The notes under the pieces were generated by a model. The model was not told the origin of the DNA. It did not search any database and saw only the letters and a program-made list of their open reading frames with translations. DNA of 64,000 nucleotides from contig JAKCPI010010606.1 of the NCBI GenBank assembly GCA_023213315.1, positions 124,001-188,000 on the forward strand, written 5' to 3'. This DNA is from Euborellia annulipes. Taxonomy: Eukaryota; Arthropoda; Insecta; Dermaptera; Anisolabididae. Both the position numbers and the translations under genes were made by a program. This document shows, in pieces, positions 34,710 through 45,414 of the stretch (positions are counted from its first letter, which is position 1; every line of letters starts with the position of its first letter).

Positions 34710-35570
34710 ATTCTGAATTTACAGAAAATTTACATAAATTTTTCATTACTTATAAATTTCTTCTAAACTTCTATGGTATAAAATTCTTTAGTTTTAAAAT
34801 TAGAAATTCTTTCTTTTTTTTAATTCTTAATCGTCACTGTAAGATGATTTATTATATAAACAATAAAAATTTTAAAGACCACTCATTTGGCTTTCCTATG
34901 TAAACTTAAATAAAAAAAAATGACCAAATTATAAGAGATTGAAATCTTCATTTAGAAATGATAAACGCAAAATACACAAAAGAAAGAAAATTGAATTTAG
35001 TTCATTTTATTATGCATGAGTCAAATAAATGTTTGCTCTATTAACATTCTTTTTCTTTTGTTTCAGGTATGTTGGACGTCATCAATTTTTTTCTTTTTAC
35101 TTCTCTCTTTTTGAAGGTATTTATTTTGTCATTTTTAAATTAATTCTTTCATCTATATATTAGACATTCATTCAATGTTCCTTCGTTATATTTCTAAAAA
35201 AAAAAAAAATTTCAACATAATACGGTATGAATTTTCATTTACAAAAATTATCTTTGTTTTTACTTAATTGTTTCCAAGTTTGCAAAAGGATCATTCCATG
35301 TCAAATCATCTCAGATTTGGATGAGATTTTTTTCCTTTGTTGCTTGTACCATCCTTAGTAAGAATCCAAATTTATATTACAATATTCCTAATACTTTTTG
35401 AGAAAAAAAAAATCTTAAAAAAATGAGCTTGAGAAGCCTTTCCAAGACTCCTAGTTGAAGTGATATTTTTTAAAAAATAAATCATAACTCCCTTTGTTTT
35501 CAACATATCAACCTGAAATTTGCACTGAAATATTCAGGAAGAGATGCAGATTTAGAAAGAAAAATAAATT
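34710..35570. other. AT-rich stretch, no gene seen
   Basis: No bounded element or exon was recognised. Confidence 0.5.
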
Positions 35571-35587
35571 AATCATTAATTTTTATA

Positions 35588-35754
35588 GTTTGGAGGGAAA
35601 GTGGTGTAGGTTTTCCGTGAAACATATTTAGTTGTAAATGAATGAAATATTGAATTTCTAACTCGATATATTTCGGGCATATCGAGTTAGAAATTGAATA
35701 TTTCTTTCATTTACAACTTAGTGAAACCTCACATATCCTAAATAATTTTTACTT
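35588..35754. mobile_element. Fold-back element E3, exact 13-bp TSD
   Basis: Flanked by ATTAATTTTTATA at 35575-35587 and 35755-35767; neighbouring bases differ. The arms meet near 35678: TTTCTAACTCGATAT on the left and ATATCGAGTTAGAAA on the right, extending through GAATATT, TTCATTTACAACT and a CCTCACATATCCTAAATAAT tail. The left tail carries the start GTTTGGAGGGAAAGTGGTGT. The head is truncated at GCCCGAAATAT, so the CTGAAGAT half of the motif present in the sister element at 37902-38335 is missing. At 167 bp it is one of the smallest members. Confidence 0.9.
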
Positions 35755-36043
35755 ATTAATTTTTATATTAACTACCCTAAAAAACTACCCAAAATCAGTT
35801 TTTATCAAAGTTTTTGCATCAATGTTCAAATCTACTTTTAGGTCAAAGTCGATGTAGATAAGTAGGTCATTTTCTTTTTTTTTTAAATTACTCAGTAAGA
35901 TATGAATTTTAAGAATGTCAAATCAAAACAGTGGTTTTTTGAGGGATTATATATTAATTTTAGCCAAAACTATATTAATTCATTTAAACAAAGTAAATAC
36001 TTTGTAAAAGCATTAAAAGAACATAAATAAATGGTCATTTTAT

Positions 36044-36263
36044 AATGAAGAATTGGAGATATCAACCAAATTGGGATATCTATGTAAATAAAACTCCCAG
36101 AATAAAACGTTTCTGTCTGAATTTATTGGGCCATCTTCATTTATTGGGATTCAGGCCGAAACGTCTTATTCTGGGAGTTTTATTAACCTAGATAATCCCA
36201 ATTTGGGTGATATCTCCAATTCTCCATTATAATCTCATCACAGCCACAACCTCAAAAGCAACT
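36044..36263. mobile_element. Fold-back element E4, exact 13-bp TSD
   Basis: Flanked by ATGGTCATTTTAT at 36031-36043 and 36264-36276; flanking bases differ. The arms are inverted copies: GGAGATATCAACCAAATTGGGA on the left, TCCCAATTTGGGTGATATCTCC on the right, plus AATAAAACTCCCAGAATAA. The minus-strand head has GAAGATGGCC..(loop)..GACAGAAACG, and the plus arm keeps only the GGCCGAAACGTC half. The right arm has an extra tail TCATCACAGCCACAACCTC. Confidence 0.9.
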
Positions 36264-36379
36264 ATGGTCATTTTATGTTTCTCCAGATCCAACAGATCCT
36301 TAATTAATACTGGGTGTGGGGCTGACAGTGGCGTAGCTAGGAGGATGGGCGGAAGGAAGGTGCTCCGGAAAGTGCTACG

Positions 36380-36800
36380 AGGTTGAAATTTTATATTTAA
36401 GTTAGGTACTCCTTTTGGAATGTAACTTGAAGCATTTGAACAAAATCGGCCAAAAATACTAGTACTTTACTAATGTACTTTTTTAATTTTTTTCGATTTT
36501 CTCAAAATTGGCTCTGTCGATTTTGATTAGAATTCATAAATAAACTATTTTTTAAATGCTCGTTATATTGTATATTCTCATTTTCCCCTAAAAGCTGTCT
36601 GAAGGACACTTTACTCTTGTACTTCATAGAAAAAAAATATAAATATTTTTATGTTTAAAAATTTTATCTAAACATTTTATAAATATATTTCTATGTTTAT
36701 AAATTTTATTTAAATTCTAATATACTGCCGGAAACTAAATAAATCCAAAAATCTTGTGTGAAAGTACAGAACACAACTTTCATTTACCGAGTGTAAGAAA
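36380..36800 (-). repeat. R1 copy, minus strand
   Basis: Contains GGTTGAAATTTTATATTTAAG (36381), ACTAGTACTTTACTAATGTAC (36457), TACTTCATAGAA, and CGGAAACTAAATAAATCC (36729), with a degraded terminal hairpin ACACAACTTTCATTTACCGA (36769). A CAGTGGCGTAGCTAGG word at 36329 looks like a hAT end without a partner. Confidence 0.75.
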
Positions 36801-36884
36801 AAGTTGCGTACTTTATTTATTTTAAATCTAAAATAGCTCAAAACAATTTTCATTAATAAAATGCTTTTATTGTAATGAATTCTC

Positions 36885-36915
<31 letters not shown>

Positions 36916-37862
36916 GATTTAGTGTTTACGTGATAGGCCGATGGAAGATGCCATTAACCAAAAGGGCCTCATTGGAATCGAACCTGGGATTGTAAATTAC
37001 AATAGGAGAGATAGTCGGGGGAGGGAGGGAGGGGGAGGTGAAGTCCAAATGGTCGAATGGTGTGCCACCAACACCCCTAATTGAACTTTCATTCAGATTT
37101 ATATCCGTTTGTTCACCTAATGATATAAATATTATCAAAAATATGCAACCCTCAATTAAGATGCCAGGCCGAATTCGGATAATCAAGATAGTCTCGCTTT
37201 TAAAATTATTAATTAATTTTGTCGTGTTATACTCATGTACAATTTTAATGAAATAACTTGTTGTTTTAACCTTAGTGTAAATATATAAAACACAGACAAA
37301 GGTAAAAAAATCTCATTTATTTTAAATAATTTTTTATGGCATTTCGTGTTTTAATTAACTGTGGATTTATTTAACTATGTATATAAATAAATAAAAATAA
37401 ATGAATACTAATTTTCTTAAAAAAAAGGTACAATAAACATTTTCATCGATTAGATATTTGTTACAAATGTTTTATCATCAATTACATTGGGTTAATGATT
37501 AATTAAAGTCAGACGTTTTTATTAAACTTGATTTCATGAATATAAATTTCGAATTTGTTTGTTATTAAGTTCATTTTTTTACCTTATGCATAACTTGAGA
37601 TATAAATAAATATAAGCATAAGGAATTATTTTTTTTTTTTATTCAATAAAAATATAATTATCTTCTAACACAGTTTCCCCCTTGGTCTAAAGATTCTATC
37701 TATCTTCTAAAATTGAATCATCTTCGAAGGTTTTTTTTCTCCACAACTCAACCATGACAAGATGAAAAAGGAGCTCCTGAAAAGACGAATATTGGTTTAT
37801 TAGATAGGATCTTCGCCGTAATTTTTAATTTAATACGCGCATTATAATACTTATTGTTGATG
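36801..37862. other. AT-rich stretch, no gene seen
   Basis: Poly(A) at 36886-36913. A G-rich stretch lies at 37014-37040. The two opposed open frames at 36926-37256 overlap it and have no recognisable motif. Confidence 0.45.
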
Positions 37863-37878
37863 AACAATTAAGTATTTA

Positions 37879-38574
37879 ACAAGACTGAGTTTTTTTTTAT
37901 AGTTTGGAGGGAAAGTGGTGTAGGTTTTCCGTGAAACATATTTATAAGTAAAATTATTTAGTATATGTGAGGTTTCCCTAAGTTATAAATGAAAGAAATA
38001 TTGAATTTCTAACTCGATATATTACGGGCTATTAACCATTCTTCAGGAGTACATGTGACAGAAGTGAATAAAAGAGAATAGATGCTACCAGGCAGGCTTA
38101 GATTATTAAAGTCCTTCCTAGAAGAGGCAACCCCTCCATAAGCAACCCTAGTCTCAAGCAAACATTCATAAATTTTCCCAACTCCTATCTAACCCTGCCT
38201 GGTAGCATCTATTCTCTTTTATTCGCTCAGTACTCCTGAAGATGGGTTAATAGCCCGAAATATATCGAGTTAGAAATTCAATATTTATTTCATTTATAAC
38301 TTAGTGAAACCTCACATATACTAAATAATTTTACTTTTTTTTTATTTTATTGGCGAGGCCAAACATCCCATGGCCCCCGGGAATCGAACCCAGAATTTCC
38401 AGGCTTTCCGGGACATATCCTGGGTTGGATTCCCGGGGACCATAGGATGTTTGGCTTCGCCAATAAAAATAACACTCACAGTCTTGTTAAATATATCTAT
38501 GACTTGTTAAGTCCGAATCGAGGTATTTTGAATACTATTATCTTATTCAAATATATAGATCTCGAAAAATATTT
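37879..38574. mobile_element. Fold-back element E5: tRNA-like inverted dimer, 16-bp flanking repeat, with E6 inside
   Basis: AACAATTAAGTATTTA occurs at 37863-37878 and 38575-38590. The arms: ACAAGACTGAG...TTTTATTGGCGAGGCC on the left mirrors GGCTTCGCCAATAAAAATAA and ACTCACAGTCTTGTTAA on the right. The heads carry a B-box-like CTGGGTTGGATTCCCGGGG (38421) and its inverted partner CCCCGGGAATCGAACCCAG. Only the right arm has the further tail AAGTCCGAATCGAGG...GATCTCGAAAA, shared with 3095-3190. The left arm is split by E6. The 16 identical bases could be 13 plus chance. Confidence 0.85.
37902..38335. mobile_element. Fold-back element E6, nested in E5
   Basis: Same subfamily as E3: it starts GTTTGGAGGGAAAGTGGTGT and ends TACTAAATAATTTTAC. 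The arms mirror across a centre near 38150: GGCTATTAACC-TTCTTCAGGAGTAC versus GTACTCCTGAAGATGGGTTAATAGCC, and AGAGAATAGATGCTACCAGG versus CCTGGTAGCATCTATTCTCT. The plus head is CTGAAGA (38236-38242), T, GGG, a loop, CCC, GAAAT. The target was a T-run, so the duplication (about T9-A-T on both sides) cannot be sized exactly. Confidence 0.85.
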
Positions 38575-38699
38575 AACAATTAAGTATTTATGGTTTAGGT
38601 GTTTAGATTGCTGGCGTATTATTTATATTTGATTTAATTCTACAATATTTAAATTTTACAATTTGTCAATGTGATTTTAAAAATAATTTAAAAAACTGT

Positions 38700-39425
38700 T
38701 ATCACAACACACAATATTGTCTTACCTTTGGTAATTGTAAATTGTGTACTGTGCTGTCACACCAGATTTTTTTATTTCGAGATATATTTAGTTTCCCTTA
38801 GTTCCAAACTTGACCACTTGCGTTTCATAAGTAAAAAGTAAAAAAGTCAATTAATTCAAAATTTCCATAGGCTCTGTGTATTTTAAATGTTGGCTGCTTG
38901 AAACAAACTATGGTTATTTTTCAAAATTTTAATCTCATATTTGGATATTATATACACAATAGAGAATCCTAAATAAATATAAAATTTCATAAGAATTGGA
39001 AAAAAATTTAATGTGTCAAATGTTCCATATGGAAGGAAGAGCCGAAAAATGAATTTGAAAAAACTGTAATACTTCAAACAATTTTCACGAAAAACTTTAC
39101 TGATATACTTTTTAAATAGCATCTAAAAAATAGCTAATTTATGAATTTTAATCAAAATCGTTAAACCCAATTTTGAGAAAATCGATAAAAACTGAAAAAT
39201 TACTTCAGTAAAGTACTAGTACTTTTTGACCAATTTTTTAAAAATGCTTCGGGTTACTTCACAGGAGGGTACCTCACTTAAATATCAAATTTCAACCTCC
39301 TTCTTGAGATATTTTGTTCACACTTTGTACTCAGGGACTTCAAAACTTTCAAAATATATACATCAAATTTTTGACATGAAACCAATACTTTCGTCTTATA
39401 TTAATATATAGGTGAGAGAAAATAA
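38700..39425 (+). repeat. R1 long copy
   Basis: Starts with the right half of the terminal palindrome (TGTGTACTGTGCTGTCACAC then CAGATTTTTTT). It proceeds through TTCCAAACTTGACCACTTGC, AGGCTCTGTGTA, CACAATAGAGAATCCTAAAT, AGTACTAGTACTTTTTGACC and AATATATAGGTGAGAGAAAA before an A-rich flank. It is colinear with 21865-22790. Confidence 0.8.
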
Positions 39426-39975
39426 AACAAATTGCGAACGAATATTTAGAAATTTTATGTCAAATGTTAAATGCAAATTTAATTTTTCTCTAAGTTGATT
39501 TTTTTTTTTTTTTGTTTTAGCATTTTAATTAAATGAGTTCTAGAAAACAATATGAAAAGCTCAAGCAGAATACATAAACGGTAGAAGTCATAGTAGCTAT
39601 ATAAATTATGGGGGTAGCAAGGGGTGGGCGTGCGGGGGAGGGTGAGCCAAGCCTTTCAAGTCAGAGAGATAGGAAAAGTAAATTTAATTGCAGAGAAATC
39701 TATTTAACTTTATGGACTCTGGGTGAATCAAATGATTTGTGTTCTTTCACCTTGATTTAAAATTAATAAATAAAATCGTGAAATTTTTTATTATTCTTTT
39801 AAGAAGAAAATTAAAAAAAGTAAAAATAATAAATTTCTGTCCCTGTGTGTTGTAAATTTTTATTGGATTTAATAGAAATGGAGATTCAGGGGAGCAACTG
39901 GGTGATTAAAATTTAAAAAAAAAATCCTTCATCTTCACTACTTAGAAAATTTTATAACAATTTTGTAGATGAGCA
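39426..39975. other. AT-rich stretch, no gene seen
   Basis: A short G-rich island lies at 39608-39650. No frame or motif. Confidence 0.5.
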
Positions 39976-39979
39976 TGTT

Positions 39980-40125
39980 CGGTTTTTTATTTTCTCTTAC
40001 CTCTATGTATGTAAATATACCTGGTATATAGAGAGAAATTGGTTTCATGTCAAAAAATCTATGTCGAGATTTTGATGGATATACACGTTTTGAGGTCCCC
40101 TGAATCCAAAAATTTATAAATTTTG
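39980..40125 (-). repeat. R1 terminal fragment, minus strand
   Basis: TTTTCTCTTACC (39990) then AT-rich sequence, GTTTCATGTCAAAAAATC, GTCGAGATTTTGATGGATAT and GTTTTGAGGTCCCCTGAATC. Confidence 0.7.
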
Positions 40126-40407
40126 AGTCTAGTCGGGACGACAGCCGCCATTTTCTTGTTCCTAAATGTAATTGCATAACAAATTCCATATTTTTCGAAC
40201 TCTGTTTACCCAACTTGCTTAATCGAATTGGAGGATGCAGCGTTTCGTTACAAATCCGTATTTAAAGAAGTTTCACTTCAAAAATAAATCAAATTCACAT
40301 CTATCATCTCAAATGTTAAAATCATTAGAGGCGTTATTTCTATTCAATCGCATCCCATTTGCCCTCGATGCAAGCTAAGATCAGCCAGCTGAATATTCTA
40401 AAATTTA

Positions 40408-40630
40408 TATAATTCCAATTTTTATTAATTCATATAGCCGAAAAAAGTGACGCCGGGAGTTGAACCACGGATCCTCCAATTTGTACTCGGAGTGGTCCGT
40501 GGATCAACTCCCTGCGGCACTTTTCTCGGCTATATGAATTAATAAATATTGGAATTATATAAATTTCCTTCGCGGCTTACATACGCGATGTATATAATAT
40601 CTTAAATATTATATATGTAATTTCTTATTT
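40408..40630. mobile_element. Fold-back element E7: tRNA-headed inverted dimer, sister of E1
   Basis: The arms mirror each other: TATAATTCCAATTTTTATTA versus AATAAATATTGGAATTATAT, and CGGGAGTTGAACCACGGATC versus GATCAACTCCCTGC. The heads are truncated before the A-box and meet near 40490. The right arm alone has the long tail with CGGCTTACATACGCGATG, as E1's left arm does. A possible 13-base duplication has two mismatches (ATTCTAAAATTTA at 40395, ATTCAAAAATTTT at 40631), so this copy may be older. Confidence 0.8.
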
Positions 40631-41019
40631 ATTCAAAAATTTTTAATTAAATCGTAATTTATATTCTTTGTTTGTTCTGTTGTGTATCATCTAGTCTAAT
40701 TATAAGTTCTTATGAAATGTATTAAATTTTATAACGGTGTCCAGTTGTGTTCCATGACAGTTTTACTCTCCCCCTGCCCACTCTCATTTTATTTTAATTA
40801 TCAAATATTTTAATTAAGGTTTTATAGACTTTAAAAGAGATGTAGCTGTCCAATTATTAATGAAGTTGATAATTCTCATAAAAAAAAAAAGATTTTGTTT
40901 AATTTACTAGAACATAAGCGGGCTTACAATTGAATACAATAGAGTAATTTTATAAAATTTGATCCGATTAGCATAAAGATGTATATATGGCTAATCAGGA
41001 AAAGCCCCGTCGATGATAA

Positions 41020-41208
41020 ATGGTCAAGCGACGCCCCGGCGACAGCCTTGCAAACACACTAATAGCCAACGCGAATAAATCTTCGTTGGATGATTTTTTT
41101 ACCATTCGGGGCTTTTTGGGATGTTGGATTGTGGAAGGGAGGATTCTCCTTCAAGCCAACATGACAAATAACTGGATTAATCCCAACGAAACTGTTCTTT
41201 GCGGGTAA
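41020..41208 (+). other. Possible short exon, unrecognised
   Basis: An ATG opens a 62-codon frame, MVKRRPGDSLANTLIANA..., with less AT-rich codons than its surroundings. It ends NNWINPNETVLCG with a stop inside GGGTAAAAC, whose GTAAAA could be a splice donor. Two N-glycosylation-type motifs (NMT, NET) lie near the end. No family is recognised, and the region just upstream has no clear promoter. It may equally be a chance frame. Confidence 0.22.
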
Positions 41209-41309
41209 AACTTATTATCACATAGGATCATATTTATTCTTTTCTTTTCCTCGTTTTTTTTTTTTTTTTTTTTTTTAACGATAATTAATTCAGTTGTGAT
41301 TTTATTGTT

Positions 41310-41400
41310 CAGTGGCGTAGCGAGCTTAACTCGCGCCCGGGGCACAATACCTTTTTAGCGCCCCCCCTCCCCTTCCCCCCATTCGAAAACCATATAATAT
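41310..41400 (+). repeat. Orphan hAT-like end
   Basis: CAGTGGCGTAGCGAGC at 41313 followed by CGCCCGGGGC and C-rich sequence is typical of hAT termini. No opposite end or duplication was found. Confidence 0.4.
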
Positions 41401-41449
41401 GTAAAATTACCTTTTTTCTTTCTCAAATGTTAAAACCAACATTTCCTAT

Positions 41450-42500
41450 TTAAATATTTATTCTAGGCCAAATTACCTTAAAACTTACTTTTATTTTAGA
41501 AAATATATAGCGCTACGAATTTCGTTTTTCAGTATTATTTATTGTATAATAGTAAAATCTGTGGAATATAATAATTTTGAAATCTTGTATTTAATTTAAG
41601 AAAAAAAAAATATTTTTGAAGATAACAAATGTATTTATTAATATAATCAATCAATGGAATGTAATTATTAATATATTTTTTATTCTTCATACGTTTTAAT
41701 TTTATTTTTTAATAAATTTAATTGAATAAAAAATATGTTTTTGTAACAAGAGTGAACAGGAGAATAGAATAGTAGAGGAGTGTGTTGGCGCCAAAAAAAA
41801 AATAACCTCCTCTCTGTTTTTAATCTCCGGGCATTATCATTGGATATTTATCATATAAATTATATATTGTGTAGAGAAAGAAAATCTTTATAATTGAATA
41901 AAATATCTGATTTGTGCTGCACTCTTGTGGAAACTTTAAAAATTATACTTATAATTCTAAAAGTCTCCACAGGGTCGCAGCACTAATCAGCCTGAGATAT
42001 CCTCTTAATTTATATGATAAATTAGCAAAGAAAATACCCGGAGATTAAAAACAGAGAGGAGGTTATTTTTCTTTTCGCGCCAACACACTCCTTTACTATT
42101 CTATTCTCCTGGTCACTCCTGTTAGAAAAACCATATTTTTAATACAAGTTTATTAAAAAATAAAATTAAAAATTATGAAGAATTAATAATTAATTATTAA
42201 TCATTATATAAATATTAACAATTAATTAATTTAATTTGTTATATATAGTCTTATAGTCAAAATACATTAAAAAAATATTATATTTTCTAAATTAAGTACA
42301 AATTTCAAGATCAATTACTCCACAGATTACTACTATTATTTATTTAAAAGAACTGTTGGCATTAGGCCACCAGCCATTTTTGCCACCGCTACAAATACTA
42401 CTATTATAATACTGAAAAACGAAATTCGTAGCGCCGTAATCATCTCAAAAATTTTATATTTTCTAAAGTAAAATTAAGTTTCAAGGAATTGACAATCTGA
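41450..42500. repeat. Imperfect palindrome of about 1 kb
   Basis: The arms run outward from a centre near 41955. Inner words: GTGCTGCACTCTTGTGGA versus TCCACAGGGTCGCAGCAC. Middle: GAGGAGTGTGTTGGCGCC versus CGCGCCAACACACTCC. Outer: AGCGCTACGAATTTCGTTTTTCAG versus CTGAAAAACGAAATTCGTAGCGC, and ATTTTAGAAAATATA. The identity is lower at the outer ends. The right arm carries a 56-bp insertion (42340-42395). No coding frame and no duplication were found at the borders. Confidence 0.8.
42340..42395. mobile_element. 56-bp mini-insertion with a 12-bp repeat
   Basis: TACTACTATTAT occurs at 42328-42339 and 42396-42407. The corresponding place in the left arm of the palindrome (about 41540) has only one related copy. 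The insert contains TTGGCATTAGGCCACCAGCC and TTTTTGCCACC. Its short size and 12-base flanks resemble a small retroposed fragment. The origin is unknown. Confidence 0.6.
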
Positions 42501-42518
42501 AACTAAATACGCCTATAT

Positions 42519-42765
42519 CAAGGGCGGATACAAGGGGGGGGGAGTAAAGGAGGTAATTACCCCCCCTCCCCCGAGATTTGAGAAAAATATATTTTTTGGG
42601 AATTAAATTTTATTTTGAGTATAAAATTTTAAAAATTAATACTTAAAAATTTGATTTGTATATATATTCTGGTAAACAAGCACCGAATCAAAATAAGACA
42701 AAAATTGTGTGCTGTTCGACCAGTCCCCCCCCCCCCCCCGAGAAACTCCTTTGGATCCGCTCTTG
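42519..42765. mobile_element. hAT-like MITE (family H2), copy 1
   Basis: The ends CAAGGGCGGATACAAGG and (reversed) CAAGAGCGGATCCAAAGG are flanked by GCCTATAT (42511-42518) and ACCTATAT (42766-42773), an 8-bp duplication with one mismatch. It contains G and C homopolymers near each end. It is related to 61310-61524. Confidence 0.85.
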
Positions 42766-42774
42766 ACCTATATC

Positions 42775-43100
42775 ATTTTGTCATCTAAAAAAAAAAGAAT
42801 TTATAGGTAGGTTAAAATGACTTTGTAAAAGAAAATTTTTATCAAGATGATTTATTTATAGGGATAAAGTAGAAATATCTTCTGATTTTTCCTCCTGATC
42901 CATATTGGTTTCATTAGTTTTTGGATTTTACGGCTGGATGCCCTTACTGCTATCAACCTTTCCCATTTTATCGACTCTTGGCAAATATTTTTTTTAGCTC
43001 TAGTCGAAGAGAATAGCATTGCCACTAACATTGTTGTTGTTGTTTTGAATAAAAGCTTTTCGACTAGTTAACGAATTTTAATATCATTTCATTTTTACTT
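42775..43100. other. AT-rich stretch, no gene seen
   Basis: A GTT microsatellite lies at 43031-43043. Nothing else was recognised. Confidence 0.5.
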
Positions 43101-43104
43101 GACT

Positions 43105-43262
43105 CAAAAAAAACAAACATATTTGTAGCCATGGTTACAAAATATAAATAAATACTGTATTTTTCCACATCTTGAATTCCAATATATCGACGGAATCTAA
43201 TTCACAAAAAGTATGGTGTAATAAGCACAGAAAACAACTTTCAATCAGCTGTGCAACTAGTT
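43105..43262 (-). repeat. R1 5' fragment, minus strand
   Basis: GCCATGGTTACAAAATATAA, ATCTTGAATTCCAATATATC, a GGAATCTAATTC piece and a decayed terminal hairpin (GTGTAATAAGCACAG, ACAACTTTC). Confidence 0.65.
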
Positions 43263-43398
43263 ACATCGTATTTTTTTTAACATTTATAATTAATTCCACA
43301 ATCTAATAACTTTATAAGTGACTACACCGAAAGCAATTTAAACAAGATTTTGTATTTTAAATTATTACGAAATTATGTCCCTATTGAAAATTAAATAG

Positions 43399-43801
43399 TT
43401 AAGGTGCGCGTCTCGAAAAGCTATTAGAAGACGATTCAGTAGCTAGTTACTCTAGGCGACAAGATATGGCGTTAGTTTTTCCCATAGGGATACAAGGGAT
43501 TTATTTCAAATCATTTGAAAGATTCCAGCTAATTAATTAATGGTAAAAAATTAACTATTTTTTAACACAATGATTACTAATTTAATTATCTATAAGATAT
43601 AGAGCGAATTTTTTAAAAATATCTTTTATTTAATGCGTTTAATCTAAAAAAAAATGTATTTTTTTGAAAATCAAAAAATGGGCTTGTATAAGTTGTAGAT
43701 AATTTAAACAGCTTTAATTTAAAAAAAATTTGATGTCGATAGCTTCAAAATTGTGGCCGCTGTAATCTCCCGAAATTAGCACCCCGAGACGGGCACCTTA
43801 A
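43399..43801. mobile_element. TTAA-site MITE, long copy (family T)
   Basis: TTAA lies at 43399-43402 and 43798-43801. The ends are GGTGCGCGTCTCG and (reversed) GGTGCCCGTCTCG, with one mismatch. It contains the CAGTAGCTAGTTACTCTAGG segment and a GGCGTTAGTTTTTCCCATAG stretch shared with the copies at 1877 and 60240. No coding frame. Confidence 0.9.
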
Positions 43802-44809
43802 AAATTAAATAAGTTTTTTATACAGTTACCAGAATATTTAAATAATTTTCAACTAAAAAAATACTTATTTAACGATTAAATAATATGAATAGATGTGTAT
43901 TTTTTCTTCTTTTAATTTTTAGAAAGCTAATTAAATTTTTTTTCAACTCTTAATTAAAAATTTTGTTCGTGGGATTTATATATATTGAATTAACTTTTTA
44001 AGTTAACTAATATCATTACAAACTAAATTGCTGTTCTATCTTTTTATAATAATTAGAACATTTAATAAATGCTAGAAATAATTAGATGAGCTATGTTCTA
44101 ACGTAAATAAGTTTTTATTTGGAATTATATTATTATAAGAAGTTTTTAAACTCCACTTCAACTTGGTCGTAAACTTGCTAAATCTTATTAAATCTCTACT
44201 TATAATTATAAGTTTAAAAGGATTTTAATTCGTCATTCAAATGCTGGCCGACTAGTTCATTCCATGTTGTGATAAATACTTGCAGTTTGATAGTGTATTG
44301 CTGGCCTGTAGTTGGAGAAGTCCACTCCGAATATTGCACTTGGCTCTAATCCGGGATTACAAGGGTCGTGTGTGTATGTTTGCGTCTGTGTGAGGGTTGC
44401 CTGCAGTGACAAAGGGCTTGATGCCAAGGAGACAAGTTCTGCTCAAGGCTCAGGCTAAATTTCCACTTTTTACCTCGATCGTGATACGCCGCCTGGCTTT
44501 TGCTCCCAGGACTCAGACGTTCGGAATTAACAAAAAAACCCCCCCCGGCTATCTTATATAAATGAAGGAGACTTTCTTACACATTTTTTTTTTTCTTAAA
44601 TCCACATAAAAAAAGTATTCCGATTTACCTAAAATGGATTTACTCAGCATGGTTATGTGATTGGTAACCACTAGCTGTTCGATTCATTTATATTAAGGTT
44701 TATAGACTTCTTATCAATCTTAAAACGGTAAGAAAAAAATAAGATCTAAAGCTGTTCGACTATTATTCCTAAGAGATGGCGTTGAAATCGTAAAATGGAA
44801 ATTTGAATG
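43802..44809. other. Stretch without recognisable genes
   Basis: AT-rich to 44220. The interval 44230-44540 is GC-richer and apparently unique, but no reading frame or RNA signature was recognised. Confidence 0.45.
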
Positions 44810-44945
44810 TACAGTGAGCGCCACATTTAAATCCCCTCCTGGTATCTAGACCCTTTAGTATATAGTGAAATAATTTTACTGACCGAAAAGGTAAAATAAA
44901 ATCTGGTACAGATGATTTTATTTTAACTTTTTAAAATTGTTTCAA
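44810..44945. mobile_element. TA-site MITE M1, truncated copy
   Basis: Starts TACAGTGAGCGCCACA and continues with TAGTATATAGTGAAATAATT, TGACCGAAAAGGTAAAATAA and CTGGTACAGATGATTTTATT, matching 13045-13275. The right terminal repeat is missing. Confidence 0.75.
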
Positions 44946-44979
44946 TGTTGGGTGTGCGAGGATGTATCCAAAGAGGTTT

Positions 44980-45040
44980 TGGACCAATGAAAATACCAAT
45001 TTCGGTGAAAATTTTATTTTGCCATCTTCAGTCGTTCAGG
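44980..45040 (-). repeat. Single-arm CTGAAGAT...GAAAT motif
   Basis: On the minus strand CTGAAGA (45031-45025), T, then GGC, a long loop, CACC and GAAATTGG. It fits the head motif of the fold-backs, with no mirrored arm seen. Confidence 0.5.
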
Positions 45041-45130
45041 AATTTTCATGTTTATATTTAATATGAACATGTGTCATTTGGCCAAGTCGGTTAAAAAAAA
45101 AAAATCAATTTTGAGAGCAATGGCTCAGAG

Positions 45131-45393
45131 CAGTGGTTCCCAACCGGTGTGCCCCGGCACCCAAGGGTGCCGCGAGAACGCCTAAGGGGTGCCGCGAGAT
45201 ATTTAGAATAATAAAAAAATAAATAAATAATCAAATAAAGAGATAGAAAAAATTTTTTGCTTAAAAAAGGTAAAATGATTTTCACTTTTCACGGGAGGGA
45301 AAAATTTTCTGCAGGGAGGGTGCCCCTAGTGTGTTATGTCATTACCAACGCCCCTTTGGGGTGCCGTGAACTTCAAAAGGTTGGGAAACACTG
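45131..45393. mobile_element. hAT-like MITE, 263 bp
   Basis: A perfect 8-bp duplication GCTCAGAG lies at 45123-45130 and 45394-45401. The ends are CAGTGGTTCCCAACCGG and (reversed) CAGTGTTTCCCAACC, typical of hAT elements. Subterminal GGGTGCCGCGAG and GGGGTGCCGTGAA are also inverted partners. The minus-strand open frame across it is chance. Confidence 0.93.
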
Positions 45394-45414
45394 GCTCAGA
45401 GAGATAAATAAATA

